Below are positions 13,146 to 21,668 of a stretch of DNA of 35,343 nt, in pieces (positions within the stretch are counted from its first letter, which is position 1; every line of letters starts with the position of its first letter). The notes under the pieces are model-generated. The model made no database searches. It saw nothing but the letters and a program-made list of their open reading frames with translations, and had not been told where the DNA came from. The position numbers and the translations under genes are program-made. This DNA comes from Paenibacillus periandrae (GTDB taxonomy: Bacteria; Bacillota; Bacilli; Paenibacillales; NBRC-103111), in assembly GCF_022458865.1 (NCBI RefSeq), contig NZ_JAJNMU010000048.1:1-35343 (forward strand). The letters are read 5' to 3'.

Positions 13146-15059
13146 AATGGTTTTACTCAAGGGAATATGCAGAATATAGGAAGTACCGCTCGTAATATTT
13201 TAAAAGATAAAGTAAAACAAGTTGTAAAAAGAATAATAAAGGAATTATTAAAAAAGCTTGCTAAATTTCTAATTAAATTAATTATGAAATTAATAGCTAA
13301 AGCTATCGCAGCTTTAGTTGCCGTTATTGGAATACCAGCAGTTATTTGTATTGTTGTAATTATTATTGTTGGCGGCGCTTTGGTATATATTCGATGGATA
13401 GGAGGAGACGACGAAGCATCAATTCAAAAATTTACAGCAGCTTATAATGCCGCTATTGTTTCAACTTCACCATTGGAAGAATATCGGCCGCCTCTGGTCG
13501 TGGTTCAAATGATCGATAATATGCGAATAATAAAACTGGGATTAGATCCGGAGGACATCAATCCCAAAGCAATTGCAAATGCACTTAAACCCGACCTCGT
13601 TTATAAGAACTTTGTAAATACTCAGACAACTATAAACTATTATACGGATTCAGAAGGAAATACACGTTCCGATGTATACACAAATAACACCACAGTAAGC
13701 CTTCTGGTGGAAGCACATGCATGGAACCGTGATGAGACGTTTACCTACTCCCAACAATCGGAAACGAAATCTTATCCATCTACTGTGATTACGACGACTA
13801 CTTGGGTTAGAAATGCTCCATCCTGCACAAATCCAAGTGTTGCCTCTGGGGGGATATCACCCGCTCCTTCACTCTCAGGGATTGGAACGAAAACACATCC
13901 TTTCTTTCAACAATACGGACCACTTGCTCAAGAAGAATCAAGAAGGAGCGGGGTACCGGCAAGTGTTACACTTGCTCAGGCAGTAGAAGAAGGTGGATGG
14001 GGTACGAGTGAGTTGGCATCCAAATATTATAATTTTTTTGGTATTAAGAAACATGATTGGACCGGTAATACTGTGCTTATGTGGACTACCGAGGTTATTA
14101 ACGGTGTTACAAAAAAAGTACAGGCGGAATTTAGAGCATATCCCAATGCAATTGCTGGATTTGCAGACCACACAAAGTTTCTACTTGATAATTCAATTTA
14201 TGCAATAGCCCTTTCAAAAAAAAATCCATACGAGTTTGCGAATGAAATTCATAGAGCCGGTTATGCCACGAATCCTCAATATAGTACAAATTTAAAGAAC
14301 CTTATGCACGATTATAATTTGCTGCAGTACGATAAGGATGGTGGAAAGAATCCGGAAACGGGTCAGCCTTGGGAGGATGTTGGTTATGTCCCAGGAAGCA
14401 CGACTATCGTTCTGGCCAACTGTGGCGTTCCCAATTTCACCAAATTTGATGCTATCTTAATGAAATATTCTTTTAATGTTGATGATGTTGAGCTGGTGTC
14501 TGCAGGTATACAAGAAAATGATCCCTCCCGTCTTATGTTGTATGGTTACAACGGAAATTATGGAAGTTCAGTGGGAAGCGGTCCTTTAGTAGGTTCCGAT
14601 GATGGCTCATACGTAGATGTGCCCCCTGTGATACCTGGTCAAATGATATGGCCAACAACAGCCACAATAGTAACATCAAATTTTGGAATGAGGATCAATC
14701 CTACCGATGGAGTAAAAAAACTACATAAAGGTATGGATATCGCACCACTCAATTCCGATACCAGAGATTTTCCTAATATTGCAGCGATGGATGGCATTGT
14801 ATTAATAGCCGAGTTCTCCACTGATGGATATGGTTATAAAGTGGTCATTGACCACGGTAACGGTCTAAATACTCTATATGCACACATGAAAGCTGGAAGT
14901 TTAAAAGTGTCTAAGGGTCAAAAGGTAAAGGCTGGGACTGTATTGGGGACGATGGGACAAACTGGAGATGTGACTGGCCGGCATCTTCATTTCGAGGTTC
15001 ATGTTAATGATAATCCTGTAAATCCTGCAGCCTATGTAAGTAGAAACGTGGGGAGTTAA
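13143..15059 (+). CDS. bifunctional peptidoglycan hydrolase of the T4SS (glucosaminidase + M23 endopeptidase)
   Basis: The 638-residue protein has a basic amphipathic start (KDKVKQVVKRIIKELLKKLAK) and one transmembrane helix at about 58-82, followed by an extracellular region. Domain one, about 250-400, is a FlgJ-type N-acetylglucosaminidase/muramidase (GVPASVTLAQAVEEGGWGTS, YYNFFGIK, FRAYPNAIAGFADHTKFL). The candidate catalytic Glu is 282 or 283. Domain two, about 500-636, is an M23/LytM metallopeptidase with zinc ligands in HKGMD (528-532) and HLHFEVH (His614, His616). Such two-domain cell-wall hydrolases are standard in Gram-positive conjugation systems, where they open the murein for the channel (VirB1-like role). 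Between the domains lies a proline/glycine-rich linker. Confidence 0.9.
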   Translation: MNGFTQGNMQNIGSTARNILKDKVKQVVKRIIKELLKKLAKFLIKLIMKLIAKAIAALVAVIGIPAVICIVVIIIVGGALVYIRWIGGDDEASIQKFTAAYNAAIVSTSPLEEYRPPLVVVQMIDNMRIIKLGLDPEDINPKAIANALKPDLVYKNFVNTQTTINYYTDSEGNTRSDVYTNNTTVSLLVEAHAWNRDETFTYSQQSETKSYPSTVITTTTWVRNAPSCTNPSVASGGISPAPSLSGIGTKTHPFFQQYGPLAQEESRRSGVPASVTLAQAVEEGGWGTSELASKYYNFFGIKKHDWTGNTVLMWTTEVINGVTKKVQAEFRAYPNAIAGFADHTKFLLDNSIYAIALSKKNPYEFANEIHRAGYATNPQYSTNLKNLMHDYNLLQYDKDGGKNPETGQPWEDVGYVPGSTTIVLANCGVPNFTKFDAILMKYSFNVDDVELVSAGIQENDPSRLMLYGYNGNYGSSVGSGPLVGSDDGSYVDVPPVIPGQMIWPTTATIVTSNFGMRINPTDGVKKLHKGMDIAPLNSDTRDFPNIAAMDGIVLIAEFSTDGYGYKVVIDHGNGLNTLYAHMKAGSLKVSKGQKVKAGTVLGTMGQTGDVTGRHLHFEVHVNDNPVNPAAYVSRNVGS

Positions 15060-15061
15060 TT

Positions 15062-15625
15062 TTGCGAATAATAAAAATTTTTGTGATTATTTGGTTTACA
15101 GTATTAGTTTGTATTTTAATTATACCTAAGCTTTTTCATACTCCAGATCACGCAGAGTCTGAACCGTTACCAAAAGCAAAGTCACAAGAATCACAAGAAC
15201 AATCACAGGTTATAGCAACTATCAGGGAATATGGTGAGGAAGATGGCCCTCTTGTTGGAAAATCAACGGGAACTCGAGAAAAATTACAAGATGTCGTTAA
15301 TTCATTCTTAAGTTTTATTAATGAAGGTAAACTAGATGAAGCAGGGACTATGATTGATGCAAATTATCTGTTTGATTTAATGGCAAGAGATAGACCGACG
15401 AATCAGGGGGTTTATATTCAAGAATATGTTCATTTGTTTGAAGTTGGGGAGTTGAAAAAAGCTAAGATTATCCCTCCTAACGAAATAAGCCGTAACATGA
15501 GCTGCAAGGTAGAGATTGAATTAAGGGATGGTCGGATATTAAATTTGATCATTGGACTTTCAGAAATGACAACAGCCCATGATCAGGATAAACAATGGTA
15601 TTTCAAGGAAATTACAAGGCTATGA
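15062..15625 (+). CDS. membrane-anchored protein, probably VirB8/TcpC-like T4SS component
   Basis: The 187-residue protein has an N-terminal transmembrane helix (about 2-22), a low-complexity Glu/Gln/Ser linker (AESEPLPKAKSQESQEQSQ) and a C-terminal domain of about 110 residues. That domain pattern (VVNSFLSFINEGKLDEAGTMID ... CKVEIELRDGRILNLIIGLSE ... WYFKEITRL) suggests an NTF2-like fold as in VirB8 and TcpC. The fold call is inference from the pattern. TTG at 15062 is preceded by GGGGAG about 6 bases upstream and begins two bases after the hydrolase stop, so the genes are coupled. Confidence 0.6.
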   Translation: MRIIKIFVIIWFTVLVCILIIPKLFHTPDHAESEPLPKAKSQESQEQSQVIATIREYGEEDGPLVGKSTGTREKLQDVVNSFLSFINEGKLDEAGTMIDANYLFDLMARDRPTNQGVYIQEYVHLFEVGELKKAKIIPPNEISRNMSCKVEIELRDGRILNLIIGLSEMTTAHDQDKQWYFKEITRL

Positions 15626-15643
15626 AAGAAGGGTGGAGAAAGC

Positions 15644-15901
15644 ATAAAAAGGGAATTAGAAGCTGCCGGTTATTTTGTGCACACGGATTTAGATATTGCT
15701 TTTGAACCATTTGATAAATATTGTGCCAAAAGACGTAAACATCTAGAAGGTTGGATGTACATGTACCATGATCGTTACGGCATTCATTATTATAAGCATT
15801 CTTGTACTCGTGAGTATTTTGAAATTTCACTTAGTGGTATGAGAGCAGATTCTCTTATATTTCATATTTATAGATGGTTAAGAGGTAAACTGCTACGATA
15901 A
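15644..15901 (+). CDS. small last gene of the T4SS operon, start codon unclear
   Basis: The frame is open from 15626 to the stop at 15901. GTG at 15677 is the first standard start, giving 74 residues, but has no ribosome binding site. ATA at 15644 has GGGTGGAG five to six bases upstream and would give about 85 residues beginning (M)KRELEAAGYFVHTDLD. The protein is rich in Tyr, His and Arg (GWMYMYHDRYGIHYYKH), with no membrane segment. I do not recognise it. It closes the operon. Confidence 0.45.
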   Translation: MKRELEAAGYFVHTDLDIAFEPFDKYCAKRRKHLEGWMYMYHDRYGIHYYKHSCTREYFEISLSGMRADSLIFHIYRWLRGKLLR

Positions 15902-15998
15902 CTATTTAACGCTAATAGTGAAATTACACATCTGTCCAATAAGGGTTTTATCTTTTATGATTATATAGTATTATGAATGGTATAAAACAATATATTTT

Positions 15999-16049
15999 GA
16001 GCGGAAGACGCGATATCACCTCTATGTAGGGGCGATGTCGCGTTTTTTT
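15999..16049 (+). terminator. terminator with shared GAGCGGAAGACGC box ahead of the surface-protein gene
   Basis: The box GAGCGGAAGACGC (15999-16011) is identical to that at 7034-7046. The stem CGCGATATCACC (16009-16020) pairs imperfectly with GGGGCGATGTCGCG (16029-16042) and seven T residues follow. As at 7034, the box overlaps the foot of the stem. It may terminate the T4SS operon, attenuate the downstream gene, or both. The remaining 165 bp before the next gene contain no coding frame and no clear promoter. Confidence 0.65.
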
Positions 16050-16216
16050 ATTTTTAATATGTTGTCAATTTAATAAAGGTGGGAGATTTTAGTCCCAATA
16101 TGGAGTAAGGAAGGAGAGTCCTATACTTGACTTAATAATTATTGAAAAAAATCAAACAACGCAGTTAACACTTTATTTTTAACTTACTAACAACCATCTT
16201 GCAGGAGGTTACAATT

Positions 16217-19177
16217 TTGAAATCTATTAAACGGATCATGTCCTTAGTTTTATCTTTTGTGCTGATTGTATCTATAGTTTTAGGCGTCATGCCTTCCCGT
16301 AAAGCGGAGGCTGCATTGCCTACATCTATGGAGTGGATTAATAATTCAGATTGGAGTCACATAAACGCTACGCAAGTTACTGACAGTGGTTTTTCTTTAT
16401 CTACGGCAACAAGTGTAAGTTCTGATGGTAATGTTATTGTATTACCGTTTGCATCCACTTTCAGCTACTATAAAGCAGATACTAATTTGGTTGTTAAAAA
16501 TGCTTTTAGTTCTGTTAATGGGGCTACAGTCTCTGGTGACGGTACTAAGATAGCATACAACACCTCCAGTCAGATATGGATGATAGATGTTGGCAGCTCG
16601 AGTCCTATTCGGGTTAGTGCTACTGGTGATACCATACCTAATGCAAGTTTTAAACTGAATAAAGATGGTTCTAAAGTAGCTTATTCCTTGGCTGCAGCAA
16701 ACAGTTTAAAGGTTGTTGACACTGCTACACAAACACAAGTATCCCCCAATTTTACTGTGGCAGGGGAAACCATTCAGAGTTTTTTAATGAGCGATAACGG
16801 AGATTTAATATTTGTTGCGAGAACTAATGCTTCACCATGGATATTTAAACTAAAGAGGTGGAACGCGGGTTCTGGTTTAACCACTATGCATAACATTACA
16901 GTACCCAGTGGTAGTGATTCCTTGTATTTGATCAAGTCATCAATAGATGGAAATAGGTTATTTTATTCTTTGACAACCACAACGCCAACTACAGCCTACA
17001 ATTATAATGTTTACGACTCAACAACGAATGCGAATACTACATTAAATCTCGGTGCTGATATAGACTTGGCCAGGCTCAATTACTATAATGGATATTTTTC
17101 GGATGATGGACGCTATTTTGTATTGGGTGTTCCAATCAATTACCTATATGACCTTAGCAATGGAAACAGAGTTTTACTTGCTCCTGGACTTGGGTTTGGA
17201 GGTAAGGCTTCTAGTAATCTTAAGACCTCATATACGAATGATAGTTTAACAGGAGCATTAATAAAGATCGACGGAACTAATTTGTTATCCACTGCGTTTC
17301 CTACAACTGTTCCTGAACAACCTAAGACTTTCACTTATTCAAGACCTACTCTAAAGTCCAATTCGGTTGCTTTATCGTGGGGTCATGTGAAAGGTACGGA
17401 TGGTTATAAACTTAAACGTAATGGATCACTTATTGCTACTTGGAGTGGAACATCGCTACCGAGTGGGGGGGCATCCGGTCAATGGAATTATGCGTATACT
17501 TTGGCTGATTTTAAAGATCAAGATACGTTCGAAATTATACCATTCAATAAATTTGGTGACGGTCCAGGCAAACAGCTAACTTTAGTGCCTCCAAACGTAC
17601 CGGTAGCTTTGGGAAATAAGTTGGTAAACATAGGGGACTGCGTTTTACTAGGTGGTAGACTATGGAACGTTGTTGGTCCCAATTATCTTATTAGCAAGGA
17701 CGTACTAACAAGTACGGCATATGGCGCATCTTTTGATGTGGCTAATACTGGAAGTGTAGCATACTATCTGAACAATACTTTATACAACACATTTAGTGAG
17801 CAGGATAAATCCTATGTTCAATATAAAATGTGGACGATATATCCAGATAATAGCACGACTGCTATCACAACAATTGGAGCCAATATTGGCCTATTAAGTA
17901 GCCAAGAGTTTAAAAAGATTTGGAATCTTCCTTTCGTCGGAACAATGCCACAGTGGTTATTGAATCCATCGACGGCTACTGTTGGTTCAAATATTATGAC
18001 GATAGCAACGGATTCAACAACGGGAAATCAATCCTATTCGTCAGCTGCTCAGGTTAGACCAACGCTGTATGTTAAATCCGGATCTGTAATTTCTTCCGGT
18101 AATGGATCCGTAGGAAGTCCTTATGTTATTGGTGGTGTGATAGCTGTAAGTAGTCCCTTAGCCTTGTACCAGACATCAGGGACAGACGACACCATATCCA
18201 TGTCTTGGAGTAGTGTAGCCGGAGCTAGCGGTTATAGAGCTTATAGGGAGGATACGCTGGTTTATACAGGTACTGACACAAATTTAGTCGATACCGGACT
18301 TCCAGCCAGCACGGCTTACACGTACAGTGTAAAAGCATTTACAGGCAGTATTGAAAGTAACCCGACTTACGGCGTGGGGACTACGGCAGCTGTAGGACAA
18401 ACAGTTCCTGGTTCAAGTACAGGTGGTAATGGGGGCAATGGTTCTGGGGGTGGCACAGGAGGAACACCTTTATCAGAAAACAATTATCTGTCTAACATCG
18501 TGGTAAGTGGCGTAACCTTAGACAAGGCGTTTAGTAAGAATATCCTAAATTACTCTTCAGCTAATGATGTATCTTTAAATTCTATTAAGATCAAAGCAAC
18601 CGCGGAAGATTCAGGATCAACAATAAAGTTAAATGGAAATATCATAGCATCTGGGGTAGATTCGCAAATCATAACACTTACAGGAGGTGCTAATACTTTT
18701 GTCTTGACTGTTACGGCTCCTTCAGGTGCGGTTAAAAACTACTCAGTAACTATTAATAAAGTATTGAACACTGTTAAAGATCTGTCTTCTATTGTTGTTG
18801 AGGGCACTTCCCTAAACGAACCGTTCAATAAAAACACTTTGACTTATACTGCAGATGTTCCTACAGGAGTTATGAATACAAGAATAACCGTCGGGTCTTA
18901 CAGTATTTATTCTAATATCGAGATTAATGGGATACCAGTCTACCAGAATATTGCATCTGGTTATTTACCATTATCCATAGGCGATAACATCTTTAGCATT
19001 GAAGTTACTGCTCAAGATGGTACAAAGAAAACCTACATAGTAAACGTAAAGAGAGCTGGTTTGTCACCAAACAAGAATCTGTTGTCTGTATTTATGGGAT
19101 CAGCCCAATTGAATCCTGTGTTTAGTCCTTCAATTACCGAATATTCAACATCAGTACCGCAGACAGATTCCACGTAG
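16217..19177 (+). CDS. large secreted surface protein, N-terminal part ending at an in-frame amber codon
   Basis: The part has 986 residues from a TTG start at 16217, chosen because AGGAGG (16203-16208) is 8 bases upstream. A signal peptide (KSIKRIMSLVLSFVLIVSIVLGV, cleavage near AEA-A) is followed by about 350 residues of repeated WD/TolB-like strands (SSDGNVIVLPF, SGDGTKIAYNT, NKDGSKVAYSL, SIDGNRLFYSL, SDDGRYFVLG), i.e. a propeller-like region. An FN3-like domain comes next (about 370-455). A domain like those that wrap variable GDCVLLGGRLWNVVG segments follows (about 460-650), then a second FN3 (about 655-735) and a Gly-rich linker. Two complete cadherin-like beta-sandwich domains and half of a third end the part. 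The TAG at 19175-19177 cuts the third domain, and the same frame continues. It probably mediates cell-surface contact. Confidence 0.8.
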   Translation: MKSIKRIMSLVLSFVLIVSIVLGVMPSRKAEAALPTSMEWINNSDWSHINATQVTDSGFSLSTATSVSSDGNVIVLPFASTFSYYKADTNLVVKNAFSSVNGATVSGDGTKIAYNTSSQIWMIDVGSSSPIRVSATGDTIPNASFKLNKDGSKVAYSLAAANSLKVVDTATQTQVSPNFTVAGETIQSFLMSDNGDLIFVARTNASPWIFKLKRWNAGSGLTTMHNITVPSGSDSLYLIKSSIDGNRLFYSLTTTTPTTAYNYNVYDSTTNANTTLNLGADIDLARLNYYNGYFSDDGRYFVLGVPINYLYDLSNGNRVLLAPGLGFGGKASSNLKTSYTNDSLTGALIKIDGTNLLSTAFPTTVPEQPKTFTYSRPTLKSNSVALSWGHVKGTDGYKLKRNGSLIATWSGTSLPSGGASGQWNYAYTLADFKDQDTFEIIPFNKFGDGPGKQLTLVPPNVPVALGNKLVNIGDCVLLGGRLWNVVGPNYLISKDVLTSTAYGASFDVANTGSVAYYLNNTLYNTFSEQDKSYVQYKMWTIYPDNSTTAITTIGANIGLLSSQEFKKIWNLPFVGTMPQWLLNPSTATVGSNIMTIATDSTTGNQSYSSAAQVRPTLYVKSGSVISSGNGSVGSPYVIGGVIAVSSPLALYQTSGTDDTISMSWSSVAGASGYRAYREDTLVYTGTDTNLVDTGLPASTAYTYSVKAFTGSIESNPTYGVGTTAAVGQTVPGSSTGGNGGNGSGGGTGGTPLSENNYLSNIVVSGVTLDKAFSKNILNYSSANDVSLNSIKIKATAEDSGSTIKLNGNIIASGVDSQIITLTGGANTFVLTVTAPSGAVKNYSVTINKVLNTVKDLSSIVVEGTSLNEPFNKNTLTYTADVPTGVMNTRITVGSYSIYSNIEINGIPVYQNIASGYLPLSIGDNIFSIEVTAQDGTKKTYIVNVKRAGLSPNKNLLSVFMGSAQLNPVFSPSITEYSTSVPQTDST

Positions 19178-21055
19178 TCGATCTTGGCATTCAAAGAGAA
19201 TGATAATGCATCAATTAAAATCAATAATATTCCAGCTACAAGCGGTGTTTCTTTCGGTCCATTACCTTTACAGCCAGGATTGAATGTAGTTGTTGTTTCA
19301 GTTAAAGCACAGGATGGAACAGTCAAGAATTACAATTTCAAGATTACACGTGGCGATGTTGTTTCTCCGCTACCAGATGTTAGTAACCCACCGGTTATTG
19401 ACTTTAAAGCAACCAATGTTACAAAAACCTCTGTGAAGTTAACTTGGAATGCCATTGCTAATTCCGATTCTTACGAAGTAACAAGAGTTAGTGGATCACC
19501 TTCGACGGTAACTGGTGTAACCTACTTCGAGGACTCACAATTAACAGAAGACACTGACCACACTTACACTTTAGTTGCTAAGAATTCTGTAGGCAACTCG
19601 ATACCGTTGACCATAGTTGTACACACTCTAGGCAGTGCTCCGGCTAAGCCTTCTGGTTTCTCCACATCGGGGGTATACTTCGATTCTGTGGGTCTTCAGT
19701 GGGATTTGGTGCACAAAGCTCTTACTTATACTGTAATGCGTAATGTTGCGCAAAAAGTGTATGAAAGTAATCTTACGGTATTCAAGGATCGTACAGTTAC
19801 AGAAATAACTTATTATGACTATGCTTTAACTGCAAAGAATGCTTATGGGGTAAGTGAAGCTGTTTACTTGCGTGTTCAAACTCCAGCGGCCCCTCTTATG
19901 ACTGTATCTGAACCGATTATTGCAAAAGGTAAAGTTTACTTCGAATTTGACGTTATAGAAAATGCATCTGAATATCACTTAAATCGTAATCCTCACTGGG
20001 CTTTCATTAAAAACCCAGATGGGACATACCATGTAACTTACGATAATGCTGTTACTGGCGAAAAGAAAGATTTGGGTAACGTATCAATGAAAGGCAACAA
20101 GATTCCTTTTTATGAGGAAGGCTTGGATGCAGGTGATTATTCTTACAAAATCAAAGCTGTTGTTACAAATCCTGATGGTTCAACATCAGTAACTCCAGAA
20201 ATCGATGTAAATACTACTGTAACTGAAGGTGCGACGACACCTCCTGGTACTGGAACACCCGAAATCGGAGCACCTGATACCGGAACGAGTAATGGTAATG
20301 GTAATGGTGGATCTGGAGGAAGCTTTGGCGGTTCTTACGGTGGCGGTAGCGGCGGCGGCATTTCTGCTCCTAACACTGCCAAAGTAGACGTACCTATTTA
20401 TGATCCAAATGCATCTCCTGCTGGAGATAAAGGGTACGGTTGGTCAGTCGGTTTAATTCCTTTCACTGAAGTACTTCCAACACAAGGGAAATTCAGTGAT
20501 ATCGCGGACCACTGGTGCCGCGAATGCATTGAAAAATTGTTGACACTAAATGTAGTTAATGGGCAAACGGATACATTGTTTTACCCTGAATCACAGGTGA
20601 CTAGAGCTGAATTTACTGCTATGGTCATCAGAGCTTTAGATTTACAGGCAGAATATGCGGATGAAGTTTTTAATGACGTTACTACGGATAACTGGTTTAG
20701 TTCAGTTGTTAATATCGCGGTTAAATACGGCATTGTTGAAGGGGTAGCAGAAAAGAAATTCGATCCAGGAGCTTTAGTTACTCGTCAAGAAATGGCAACG
20801 ATACTGGCTCGTGTTCTGGTCAAGTATAAACCTTCATTTTCTATTGCAGAAGACAAAGCTGCTTATATACTTTCGAAGTTTAACGATTCTACTGACATCT
20901 CTGATTGGGCTTATACACAATCCGCTATCATGGTAGCTGCTCATTTAATATCAGGAAGAACAGAAACTCATTTTGTACCAAAAGATGGTGGAACTCGTGC
21001 GGAATCCGCAAAGCTGATTTGCGGATTACTAAGCGAGATCACACAGAGTCTCTAA
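19178..21055 (+). pseudogene. surface protein, C-terminal part with SLH anchor (same frame, after the amber codon)
   Basis: The frame continues directly after TAG. It completes the third cadherin-like domain (SIKINNIPATSGVSFGPLPL, KAQDGTVKNYNFKITR). Two to three FN3 domains follow (e.g. TKTSVKLTWNAIANSDSYEV, FDSVGLQWDLVHKALTYTV), then a Gly/Ser-rich linker. Three S-layer homology domains close the protein at about residues 436-486, 497-545 and 565-620, counted from 19184, with TRAE, TRQE and TRAE motifs. SLH domains bind pyruvylated wall polysaccharide. No ribosome binding site or signal peptide exists for separate translation, so without readthrough or suppression the anchor is lost. The rest of the frame shows no decay, so the stop is recent, a sequencing error, or functional readthrough. 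Confidence 0.75.
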
Positions 21056-21067
21056 TGGATTGTAAGC

Positions 21068-21100
21068 CCGCTGGCTAATAAAATTACCAGCGGTTTTTTT
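21068..21100 (+). terminator. intrinsic terminator of the surface-protein gene
   Basis: The stem CCGCTGG (21068-21074) / CCAGCGG (21087-21093) has a 12-base loop and is followed by seven T residues. Confidence 0.85.
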
Positions 21101-21110
21101 GTGCGACGCG

Positions 21111-21386
21111 ATGAACAAGACCGCATTTGACGAACCATTATTTGCAAGCTTAAAGCCAGGCTTAACCTCGTTCTGTTACCGAATGCTAGGCTCCATGGAC
21201 GATGCCGTTCAGGAGACGAGTATTCGGGTCTGGCAGAGCTGGAGCACGTTCAGACAGGATTCCTCGTTCAAAACTTGGGTCTATCGGATTGCCTCCAACC
21301 TGTGCTTGGACAAGTTGAGACAATCCAAACGCCGCGCGCTTCCCGTTGACCTGTTCGACCCGGTGATCAAATACACATACGTATAG
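21111..21386 (+). pseudogene. truncated ECF sigma factor gene
   Basis: About 90 residues matching only region 2 of an ECF sigma factor of the larger SigJ-like type: LFASLKPGLTSFCYRMLGSM, VQETSIRVWQSWSTFRQDSSFKTWVYRIASNLCLDKLRQSKRRALP. A short internal deletion is likely before DDAVQE, where related proteins have a longer acidic loop. The frame ends after DPVIKYTYV, so region 4 and the C-terminal domain are missing and the product cannot recognise a -35 element. It begins right after the surface-protein terminator and runs into repeat-type sequence, so it is a recombination remnant. Confidence 0.7.
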
Positions 21387-21424
21387 GTAAACACGAATGA
21401 AAAAATATGATTGTGACCGTGCGA

Positions 21425-21545
21425 GGATATCTGGAAGACGGTCGTGCGGATCTCGCGCTGCAGGTCGAAGGAAGGCCAGCAGGCAACCATGAAGCGATGA
21501 AAACGTGTGAAAATATCCGAAAACGGTCGCGAGGATCTCAGTCCA
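21425..21545 (+). repeat. outlying copies of the ~130-bp degenerate repeat
   Basis: The core GGAAGACGGTCGTGCGGATC followed by TCGCGCTGCAGG and GGAAGGCCAGCAGGCAAC matches the unit that is tandemly repeated at 23450-23945. A further decayed core (GGTCGCGAGGATCTCA) lies at about 21524-21540. The NmrA/PadR gene pair lies between this copy and the main array. Confidence 0.6.
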
Positions 21546-21590
21546 AATTGCAGTAAAATCTCTACGATTAAGTCATCACGGATTCAAAAA

Positions 21591-21652
21591 CTTGAAAATA
21601 TAGTTTAATTAGACTATAATTTTAAATAGTCTAATTAAACTATATTTTCAAG
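21591..21652 (+). promoter_or_regulatory. promoter embedded in a 27-bp perfect palindrome (PadR-type operator)
   Basis: Two 27-base arms (21591-21617 and 21626-21652) are exact inverted repeats around an 8-base centre. The left arm and centre contain a near-perfect sigma-A promoter: TTGAAA (21592-21597), 17-base spacer, TATAAT (21615-21620). Each arm holds its own smaller palindrome, TATAGT-N8-ACTATA on the left. A repressor bound here would cover the promoter; the PadR protein encoded downstream is the obvious candidate. Confidence 0.75.
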
Positions 21653-21668
21653 AAAAGAGGTCATGTTT

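Noticed and set aside
15999..16049. Attachment-site direct repeat (att) of an integrative element, using the two GAGCGGAAGACGC copies
   Set aside because: Both copies are part of terminators upstream of genes, there is no integrase next to either, and the segment between them does not look like a complete element.
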